From assembly GCA_040182905.1 (NCBI GenBank), contig JARQWU010000171.1:1-22907 (forward strand): a DNA stretch of 22,907 nt. Reading direction: 5' to 3'. The notes under the pieces are model-generated. The model did not search any database. It had not been told where the DNA came from and saw only the letters and a program-made list of their open reading frames with translations. A program made the position numbers and the translations under genes. The first letter of the stretch is position 1. Each line of letters begins with the position of its first letter. The DNA comes from Barthelona sp. PAP020. Lineage: Eukaryota; Metamonada: BaSk clade. Below, piece by piece: positions 16,355-22,907 of this stretch.

Positions 16355-17371
16355 TCATTTGTAGCGTAACAACTCTAAACAATTTGACTGCTTTCCATTT
16401 TGCTCTTTGTCATAATATGTGTAACAAACAGACAGCCAATTGGCATTGGCTTGACTCCATTTTAAATTTTCATTTGGGCCTTTTGAACAATAAGCTAAAA
16501 ACGGGTATTCAATCGGAAATTTAGAAATGTCCCAAATAAAAGTGTATTTGTCATCACCAGATGTAGCTATGTTCTTGGAAGATGTTGGTGACCATGCAGC
16601 AGCATTCACACCATTTTTATGTGCTCTCAATTCAGATACTGCCTTGTTAGGAGCTCTTACATCAATTATAGTGACAGAAGAACCATCTAAAGGAATACAG
16701 GACAAAAGATGTGAGGCTTTTTTGTTCCAAGAAATTTTAGCCATTGGTATTGCTTTATTGTTGACCAAAGGTGACTCATACAAAATGGTGGAATGTCCCA
16801 AATTTCTGAGGTCAAACATTCGTACAGAACCATCAGCACCAACTGTGGAAAATAAATGCGAATTGTTGGAAAATGCCACATCATATACCTCTTTTTCATG
16901 GGCTATCAGCTGGGTGAATACTTTTTGTTGTTCTAAATCCCAAATAGTACATGTAGTGTCTATTGAAGAAGTTACAACAAGATTAGGATCTGATTCATTC
17001 CAATCAAAAGAAGTTAGAGGTGCACAGTAAGAGGACTGATTTGTCAATTTACACAATTGAATTATGTCATCAGAACTTTCATTTAAAGTATATAATCGTA
17101 AAAAATCACCAGTTGTGGCTAACATTTCTTTATCAATAACATTTGGTTGTGGATGAAATAAAATTTTTGTTGGCGGGTAGACTAAATTTGATGAATGCGT
17201 CTGTTCCATTCTATTTGTCTCAGAATTTAATTCAACAATTCCCAAATAATTTTCATGACTTTCTACAAATGATCCCACACCCAAACGAAATGGATGTTCG
17301 GAATTTTTTGACCAATCCATGGCATATATTGGCCAATCACTATCATACTGATATTTTGAATCATTATCCAT
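16355..17371 (-). CDS. DCAF7: WD40 protein of the DCAF7/WDR68/TTG1 family
   Basis: The 338-residue product is almost the length of human DCAF7 (342). It carries family-specific segments throughout: PIYAMDWS (14-21), FRLGVGSFVE (28-37), TGDFLRLY (87-94), APLTSFDWNESDPN (117-130), TSSIDTTCTIWDLE (134-147), LIAHEKEVYDVAFS (155-168), GADGSVRMFDLR (178-189) and a closing CLELLR. It folds as a single WD40 propeller. In other eukaryotes the family scaffolds DYRK/HIPK kinases, acts as a CUL4-DDB1 substrate receptor, or (plants) partners bHLH-MYB factors. FDLR at 186-189 fits the WDxR-type DDB1-contact motif. I start at 17371, which gives the family length. The in-frame ATG at 17437 adds 22 K/F-rich residues from the leader. 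An insertion near residue 205 and the QNGKQSN loop near 324-330 are small departures from the animal protein. Confidence 0.93.
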   Translation of the reverse strand: MDNDSKYQYDSDWPIYAMDWSKNSEHPFRLGVGSFVESHENYLGIVELNSETNRMEQTHSSNLVYPPTKILFHPQPNVIDKEMLATTGDFLRLYTLNESSDDIIQLCKLTNQSSYCAPLTSFDWNESDPNLVVTSSIDTTCTIWDLEQQKVFTQLIAHEKEVYDVAFSNNSHLFSTVGADGSVRMFDLRNLGHSTILYESPLVNNKAIPMAKISWNKKASHLLSCIPLDGSSVTIIDVRAPNKAVSELRAHKNGVNAAAWSPTSSKNIATSGDDKYTFIWDISKFPIEYPFLAYCSKGPNENLKWSQANANWLSVCYTYYDKEQNGKQSNCLELLRYK

Positions 17372-17817
17372 TGTCAAAAACAAATGATAATCAATCAATT
17401 CAATGAAAAAAATTTTGTGTTCTTCTTTTTTTTTCAATTATTCGTTTGTTAAAGCATTCTTGCAACATAAACTCTTTATTCTTTGGTGAACAAAAAAATT
17501 CAAAAAATCTTTTGAATATGTCAGGATTACTAGATTTGAGGAAAAATGTGTTTATTGATATCCTTATCATTTTTTAATGAAAGAAGTAATTTATTTCTAT
17601 TAACAATTAATGTAAAAAAAGGAGAGGTTTGAGTCAATAATGATGAAATATTTCAAAAGAAAAAAAAGAATTCTTCAAAAGACAACATTTGTTTGTTGGT
17701 AAAGATGTAAACATTGTATTGGGACAGATTTTTTTTTATTACAATAGAATTTTTGTAAAGAAAAAATTGAAACATATTTTTGTTGATTACAGTATTTGAA
17801 CCAAATAATGAAGAAAG
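17372..17817. other. Divergent promoter region between DCAF7 and the 1373-residue gene
   Basis: About 446 bp between two divergent starts. It holds A- and T-rich tracts and an initiator-like TCATTT close to the DCAF7 start. An out-of-frame ATG (17808) gives a 6-codon frame that overlaps the start of the plus-strand gene. No gene is supported. Confidence 0.55.
17382..17387 (-). promoter_or_regulatory. Initiator-like element upstream of DCAF7
   Basis: On the minus strand TCATTT fits the trichomonad initiator TCA(+1)Y(W). Its A lies 14 bases before the ATG at 17371, within the usual short leader range. Such a short motif is common by chance in AT-rich DNA. Confidence 0.3.
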
Positions 17818-20800
17818 ATGCAAATTGAAAAACCAGCTCAAGTGATTGCATTATTAAATAGTAACAATAGTTTTGAAAATCTTGAAGGGATAGAATATTT
17901 ATCAAATTATTTTAATAGTCAAGTTAAAACCACCTTATTAAAAGGGATTTTCTGTCAAAACAATTTATGGAATACATTATTTCGAATATTATTTCGACAT
18001 TTAAATTCGAATACTGATGAATTTATTAAGATAATTGAATTTTTGTTTATCTATTCTAAATTTGTACCTATAGATATTCCATCAGGGAATGAGAATAACA
18101 AGGAAAAAATAATGAAATGTTTAGATATATCTAAGAATATTCTAAAGAGTTTTTCACAAAATGATGTAAATGAAAGTGAGAAGAAGTTTTCCATAAATTT
18201 TAAAACTTTTGAATATTTGGAAGCAATTTTTATAATGATGATTTATTTTTATGAAATTTTTGAGAATCCTAACAAAGAAGAAGAGTTGTATGTGTTTCTT
18301 GAAAAGGATAAATATCCTATTACCTTTTCACAAGATGGACTGTTTGTTTTATTATCTCATGACGTACCTTTTAAACATATTAAATCTCATTTTGATGTGA
18401 ATATGATTGAAACTATTTGTTCAAATATAGATAGTACTTATGAGAATGTTAATTTATTGCATAAGATTGCGAAGATAAATGAAAATGACATTGAGATTCA
18501 GAGAACTGTTGTCATTGGGTTTATCAAGCTATTGAATAGAAGTTTGCAGGAGTTAATTGCAGCAAAGGATTTGAAGAATACTAGCGATGAAGTTGTTAAA
18601 AAATATACGTTTTATTGTAAACTTTGTGAGATCATTGGTGAATTCAACGTGATTGGAAAGATTAAGTTCTGGGAAATTGACGAATTTTTAACTTTTTTGG
18701 TTTCAAAGCGTATAAGTACTTATTTTCTTAAGCCATTAGATGTAATGGTTCAAACATTTTTGTTGAATTTGGAATCCTTTGTTAAAACAAACGAGGATAT
18801 TCTTGATTCAGAAAATGAAGTTTATTTGTTATATTTGCTGACATTTTTAGCAGAAAAATATCCGTACGAATTTGTGTGTTCAGGCATCTTTCGTTTTGGT
18901 TTTACATTTTTTCGAGCTTCTATGTTGAGACAAATCGTAGCTAAAGCAGGTTTAGATCTTAGGGTTGGTCCTTCCTTGAATATTTTGGCAGAATCTCCTC
19001 TGATGGATGTTAGATCAACAACTCTTTTTGCTAAAGCTCCTGAAATGATCATTATGATGATTACTGGTGTAGTTTCTGAAATAACATTGAATTTTGTTGC
19101 TAAAACATTATTTACAGCCGTTAATCCTCCTTATGAGTGGGTAATTGCGATGTTGCATTTACTTGAAAAAGGACCAGGATTGTACACCTTGAACGTTCTA
19201 AGATCACCAAGATTATTGGCTCAGATAAAACGTTTGATCCAATTAGGGAGGACTAAATGTGTTGAAAATAACAAGACCAATATTACAACTATTTTGGATA
19301 GCTCATCAAGAAGACTCAACAAAAGCCAAAATCAATTACTGGAACATCTTGGATTTGAACAAGGAACATTGACACCATCAGCTGATCTTTGTAAATTTCT
19401 ACTTGACCATTTACCTGTTACTCAAGAAACTGTATTATGGTTATTCCAAGAGATCCCTCAATCTGTAAAAAAGTTTGCCATGGAATCAATGGAAATGCTC
19501 ACAAGATGCTTCGATTTACGATTTGATCTTCTTCCTTTAGCGATGAGTGGTGTTGAAATTTTTCAAAGCATGTGCTCATTGTTACCTCCTGCTTCTTTGT
19601 TGGAGTTCTTTGATGCTTCTATTATTAGTCTTGAAACTGAAGAGAATAAGAGAATTAATAAAGATGAAATGCTTTCTTCAAGAAATAAAGATAGTTTACC
19701 AGTTATTCCCACTCAATTTTTATGTTCGTTGGCAGAATGTCTTTCTTGTGAGATGCATTTAGCAAAGATTCAGTACTATCGTCAAATTGCGCTTGATCAT
19801 TTTATAAAAAATCAACAAAACAACATACAAAGGCCAATTTTAAGAGATTCTCTGTCAAAGGCAGCTAGAAATTCAAATCCTTTAGTTGGTCATCAAAGTA
19901 GTTATAGCAAAGATTATATTAAAACTAAATCCACGCCTAATTTAAGTTTGTTAAAACAGAATATGCAAAACACATCAAGTCTGCAAAATGAACCAGTTAC
20001 TTTGCCATCAATGCGTAGACAAAGAAGTGTTTCACTCTTATCAGTTACAACTGATGCGAGTGATAGTTCAACCGAAGATTATAAAGTTGTAAATGTTGAA
20101 GCATTTGACAGTATTTTCAAGCCCAATGAAAAACTTGTTGATCCAAAGAAATATAATGTTAAAGCCCGCAATTCATGGAATAAAGCCAAGAAAATTGTCA
20201 CCAATCCTTCTTCACAGTCTACTTTGCAAAGAAGGATTTCAATGCTGAAAGATCTTCATTTGAGTTCAACAGATTCTTTGCCAGATTTAGTCAATCAGAA
20301 TTATGGATCAGTGAATGTTGGCTCATCATCAATATTTTCAGAATTTGCTGTGGATAAGGGGGATAAGGGGGATAAGAATGAACCTTTTGACATTGAAGCT
20401 GTTGTTGGAGATGATGAAGACACTCGTACTAATACACAAACTGATATTAGTGATGAAAATGATTCGTTGGCTTCAGCAGAAGAAGGATTTTATGCTGATG
20501 AAGATTATTTAAACCATTTATTGGCTACACCCTTTTTTAATCCTATTTTAAGCACACTTTCACAAATATTTGTTACCTTTAGTCCAATTTCAACGAATTT
20601 TGTTGACATCAAAGCAAATATTCGAATGTTTTTATCTTTGAAACAGATTGATTTCTTTAATTGTATTATGGGTTCTATTTTGAAGACATTTACTGAAAAA
20701 TTTAAAGAGTCAAAAGAAACCATTGAAACGTTATTTTTGTTATTACAATTGTTTGAAGCTTGTTATCATGCTTTCAATGATTATCAACATAGACAAGCTT

Positions 20801-21939
20801 TTGATTTGCATATCAATGCTTTAGATGAATTCCTTTACAAATCAACAAATTATCTAGTTTTGCTCTTTAATCAAATGATGAAATTAAGGATATGGGAAAA
20901 GTTTCCAAATGTTTTCATCAAACTTTTGAACATTTTAACCAAAGCTCTAGAATATGAAAAGTATCGTTCATTAATACCCAAAAGTCTTGATGTAGTTTTG
21001 TTTTTATCCGTTTATTCCCATTGTTTAACTCAACAAGATGCTTATTTGATGGATTTAACCCGTTTTATGATGAATCTGTCATTAAACAATGAGCTATTTC
21101 CTTGTTTATTGACTGGAAAGTTGAATATAAAACTAAATGACATTGAGTTGTCGGTAGAATCAAAATCATCAAAAACAAAGTCAATTGGTTATTTATTGTG
21201 GTTATATTTGCTTAAAACCATTTTGAAAACGGATGATTCAGTTATAGATGATAACAAAGAAAAAATTAAAATTGTTGAAGATTTGGTTGTAATGTGGTGT
21301 AGGTTTTCTGTCAAATATTTTAATTTTATCAAAAGTTTATTTGAGGTTGATAAAAATGTTTTAGCAAGTAGAGTTTTATCACTGGATCAATTGTTTAAGG
21401 TCAAATTGAATAATCGTCAAAATTTTTTATTGTCTTTAAATTCTTTACATAGTAATAATTTGAATAAAGATGATTCCAACACAGTTGGAATGCCTACTCC
21501 TTCATTTGATATACCAAAAACTCCAAAATCAAATTCGAATGTGATTTTGCCTTCATTCAATCGTTCAAATCAATCAAATCAATCACCAATAATACCCAAT
21601 TTAAATTTGAACAATATTCACACTGTAGTTTCATCATCTTCATTTTCCCCTTTATCCAGCGCCAAATCATCCCCAAATTTGAAAACATCTAGATTATCTG
21701 CTAAACCATTTTCACCTTCAATCAGTTCTTCTTCTCCAATTGTATTATCACCAAGACCAATTTCACGCGGTAAAATTTTTGGAAATTCTGTCATTTTAAA
21801 AGAAAAATCAAAAATTTCCAATTTTTCGAACATTTCAAAGACTCAACCAAATCTCAGATCTATTGCGGGATTGAAAAGTCATTCACAATCAATTGAAAAC
21901 TATATGTTATCTCCTATTGCACCAAAGAGTTTTGATTAA
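17818..21939 (+). CDS. Large helical-repeat protein with Ser/Pro-rich tail, unknown function
   Basis: I do not recognise this 1373-residue protein. Residues 1 to about 680 look like an alpha-helical solenoid (ARM/HEAT-like): amphipathic helices, few long loops and no membrane segments. Residues about 680-900 are polar, Ser-rich and acidic, including a DKGDKGDK repeat at 846-853 and an acidic patch (DDEDTRTNTQTDISDEND). A second helical block runs about 900-1210. The tail (1215-1373) is Ser/Asn/Pro-rich and probably disordered, with many S-P and T-P sites. A short motif K-[ST]-x-P-N-L recurs at 704, 1283 and 1341. Phosphorylation-dependent binding is a reasonable guess for these disordered parts. 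A scaffold role is inference. The ATG at 17818 begins the ordered region directly; an overlapping out-of-frame ATG lies ten bases upstream. The gene is divergent from DCAF7 and converges with the small gene at 22129. Confidence 0.8.
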   Translation: MQIEKPAQVIALLNSNNSFENLEGIEYLSNYFNSQVKTTLLKGIFCQNNLWNTLFRILFRHLNSNTDEFIKIIEFLFIYSKFVPIDIPSGNENNKEKIMKCLDISKNILKSFSQNDVNESEKKFSINFKTFEYLEAIFIMMIYFYEIFENPNKEEELYVFLEKDKYPITFSQDGLFVLLSHDVPFKHIKSHFDVNMIETICSNIDSTYENVNLLHKIAKINENDIEIQRTVVIGFIKLLNRSLQELIAAKDLKNTSDEVVKKYTFYCKLCEIIGEFNVIGKIKFWEIDEFLTFLVSKRISTYFLKPLDVMVQTFLLNLESFVKTNEDILDSENEVYLLYLLTFLAEKYPYEFVCSGIFRFGFTFFRASMLRQIVAKAGLDLRVGPSLNILAESPLMDVRSTTLFAKAPEMIIMMITGVVSEITLNFVAKTLFTAVNPPYEWVIAMLHLLEKGPGLYTLNVLRSPRLLAQIKRLIQLGRTKCVENNKTNITTILDSSSRRLNKSQNQLLEHLGFEQGTLTPSADLCKFLLDHLPVTQETVLWLFQEIPQSVKKFAMESMEMLTRCFDLRFDLLPLAMSGVEIFQSMCSLLPPASLLEFFDASIISLETEENKRINKDEMLSSRNKDSLPVIPTQFLCSLAECLSCEMHLAKIQYYRQIALDHFIKNQQNNIQRPILRDSLSKAARNSNPLVGHQSSYSKDYIKTKSTPNLSLLKQNMQNTSSLQNEPVTLPSMRRQRSVSLLSVTTDASDSSTEDYKVVNVEAFDSIFKPNEKLVDPKKYNVKARNSWNKAKKIVTNPSSQSTLQRRISMLKDLHLSSTDSLPDLVNQNYGSVNVGSSSIFSEFAVDKGDKGDKNEPFDIEAVVGDDEDTRTNTQTDISDENDSLASAEEGFYADEDYLNHLLATPFFNPILSTLSQIFVTFSPISTNFVDIKANIRMFLSLKQIDFFNCIMGSILKTFTEKFKESKETIETLFLLLQLFEACYHAFNDYQHRQAFDLHINALDEFLYKSTNYLVLLFNQMMKLRIWEKFPNVFIKLLNILTKALEYEKYRSLIPKSLDVVLFLSVYSHCLTQQDAYLMDLTRFMMNLSLNNELFPCLLTGKLNIKLNDIELSVESKSSKTKSIGYLLWLYLLKTILKTDDSVIDDNKEKIKIVEDLVVMWCRFSVKYFNFIKSLFEVDKNVLASRVLSLDQLFKVKLNNRQNFLLSLNSLHSNNLNKDDSNTVGMPTPSFDIPKTPKSNSNVILPSFNRSNQSNQSPIIPNLNLNNIHTVVSSSSFSPLSSAKSSPNLKTSRLSAKPFSPSISSSSPIVLSPRPISRGKIFGNSVILKEKSKISNFSNISKTQPNLRSIAGLKSHSQSIENYMLSPIAPKSFD
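20353..20376 (+). repeat. 9-bp tandem repeat inside a coding region
   Basis: The unit gataagggg occurs twice in full and then partly, encoding DKG-DKG-DK in the disordered middle of the 1373-residue protein. It is in frame and G-rich against an AT-rich background. Confidence 0.85.
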
Positions 21940-21996
21940 TATAAATAACAGAATTTTTCTTGAGATTTATTATTTAATGTTGAAAAAGAAGAAAAT

Positions 21997-22076
21997 TGGG
22001 TTTCTCTTACCCATTTTCGGAAGCGGGCGAAATGAAAAAAAAAGAATTCAAAGAAAAAGAGGGACTTTTTTCCCTC
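21997..22076. terminator. Two short hairpins in the convergent 3' region
   Basis: TGGGT/ACCCA (21997-22001 with 22009-22013) and GAGGGA/TCCCTC (22059-22064 with 22071-22076, six-base loop) are perfect inverted repeats between two convergent stop codons. They may shape 3' ends, but protists do not rely on hairpin terminators, so a function is uncertain. Confidence 0.25.
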
Positions 22077-22128
22077 AACTTAATAATTATAAAATACGAC
22101 GCCAATGTATTAAAAAGAAACAAATAAT

Positions 22129-22644
22129 TTATAGAAATAGCTGAGCATATTCACACAATAAAAACAATTCTTTTTCTTTCCAAAATTCAATAAAATCACC
22201 TAAAAGATACTCAAAATTAATATTTATCATTCTGTCCATAATCGATAACAAAGCAAATGACCATAATTGAAAATTTTCAAATGACATTACCTCTTTTGAA
22301 ACAAATAATGCTTGTGCAAGAGTAAATTCCATATTATTTGTTTTTATTGAATATAAAAGATCCATCTTTGGTAAAAAAGAATCATTTTTTAAAACTTTTT
22401 TGTACATTTTCATATTTTTTGGTATTGATTTTTTTGCTTTTGGCATTTTATCAAAAATATAAAATACCTCTTGTCTGTACATTATAAATTTCTCAATATT
22501 TATGTTTTTGTCAACAGTAATCGATGAAGTTTCCATGGTAATATCAGTATTATCAGTATATATTGTATATAAATCAGTTGAATATTCATCTTCAATATCA
22601 ACATCATTATTCGGTAGATTTAATGCTATCTTTTGTTTAAACAT
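22129..22644 (-). CDS. Small helical protein, unknown function
   Basis: I do not recognise this 171-residue protein. The first 40 or so residues are acidic and Asp/Thr-rich. The rest is predicted helical, with a Lys-rich stretch (MPKAKKSIPKNMKMYKK) in the middle and an aromatic, hydrophobic C-terminal third (NFEYLLGDFIEFWKEKELF). There is no clear membrane span or catalytic motif. The frame reaches an earlier ATG at 22707, adding 21 hydrophobic residues, but that start lies only six bases after the stop of the upstream gene. The Met at 22644 leaves a more normal 69-base gap. If the longer form is real, the added part could be a signal anchor. It is co-directional with the Vps33-like gene and convergent with the 1373-residue gene. 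Confidence 0.55.
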   Translation of the reverse strand: MFKQKIALNLPNNDVDIEDEYSTDLYTIYTDNTDITMETSSITVDKNINIEKFIMYRQEVFYIFDKMPKAKKSIPKNMKMYKKVLKNDSFLPKMDLLYSIKTNNMEFTLAQALFVSKEVMSFENFQLWSFALLSIMDRMININFEYLLGDFIEFWKEKELFLLCEYAQLFL

Positions 22645-22713
22645 CCATGTAAAAAAACACAAAAAATAAAAATGTTGAACAGAGTCAACAAATAATACTT
22701 TACACATTTATTA

Positions 22714-22907
22714 TCAATTAGTTTGTAATTTTGATGCATTGAAACATACTTCCTTCATAATATCATTTCCATTTGATAAATTATTGGCAATAACAAGACA
22801 GGGTCTGTCAAAATAGTTCTTCGCAAAATGTTTTAAAGCAGATATTTCACTTGCGGTTATTGCGCCAGTCATGACAAATATGATCAATTGAGGGTTAGAA
22901 GTGTTCA
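22714..22907 (-). CDS. C-terminal end of a Sec1/Munc18 protein, probably Vps33-like (partial)
   Basis: The window cuts this gene; only the last 64 codons are present. They read from NTSNPQLIIFVMTGAI to a TGA at 22714-22716. The segment LIIFVMTGAITASEISALKHFAK matches the conserved C-terminal strand and helix of SM proteins (hydrophobic strand, then G-G-V-T-x-x-E-I/A-x-A-L). The S-E-I-S-A-L form and the following VIANNLSNGND, like the ATTKLxNG strand, favour Vps33 over Sec1, Vps45 or Sly1. The second G of the GG pair is replaced (TGAI). Vps33 binds SNAREs within HOPS/CORVET and drives endo-lysosomal fusion. The end of the protein sits just where Vps33 ends, so the stop is natural. No start can be judged. 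Confidence 0.6.
   Translation of the reverse strand, partial: NTSNPQLIIFVMTGAITASEISALKHFAKNYFDRPCLVIANNLSNGNDIMKEVCFNASKLQTN

Noticed and set aside
16527-17030. A 167-codon plus-strand frame
   Set aside because: It is antisense to the well-supported DCAF7 coding region; the codon bias and homology belong to the other strand.

Overview
The window looks like nuclear DNA of a parabasalid protist, most likely a trichomonad of the Tritrichomonas/Trichomonas type. The evidence is: very AT-rich DNA; long, almost intronless genes read with the standard code and packed on both strands; Asn/Ser/Lys-rich proteins with low-complexity tracts; a single tRNA gene; and one 35-nt intron whose end (ACTAAC, six bases, then the exon) has the spacing of the known trichomonad ACTAACACACAG signal. 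The species assignment is inference.

Layout, left to right. A tRNA-Gly(UCC) lies on the minus strand (191-260), followed by about 680 bp with no secure gene. Next come two calpain-family genes, both on the minus strand. The downstream one (941-6994) encodes about 24 membrane segments, a cytoplasmic linker and a C-terminal CysPc-C2L module, the architecture of plant DEK1/TML calpains. The upstream one (7170-10121) encodes CysPc, three C2L domains, a coiled coil and a C-terminal villin-headpiece-like module. In both, all three catalytic positions (Cys, His, Asn) are substituted, so both are predicted pseudo-peptidases. Then a minus-strand helical-repeat gene resembling the meiotic protein ZIP4/SPO22/TEX11 (10611-13498) carries the intron. 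It is divergent from a plus-strand PP5 phosphatase (TPR plus PPP, 13649-15079). PP5 converges on a small four-span membrane protein gene (15388-15999, minus), which follows a DCAF7/WDR68 WD40 gene (16355-17371, minus). A 1373-aa protein of unknown function follows on the plus strand (17818-21939). At the right edge, on the minus strand, are a small unknown gene (22129-22644) and the C-terminal end of a Sec1/Munc18 protein, probably Vps33-like (22714-22907).

Nothing suggests an operon-like pathway. Most genes are housekeeping or signalling genes (phosphatase/Hsp90, CUL4 or kinase scaffold, membrane traffic). The accessory interest is the tandem pair of catalytically dead calpains, one membrane-anchored and one with a possible actin-binding tail. 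No mobile element, CRISPR array or viral gene was seen.
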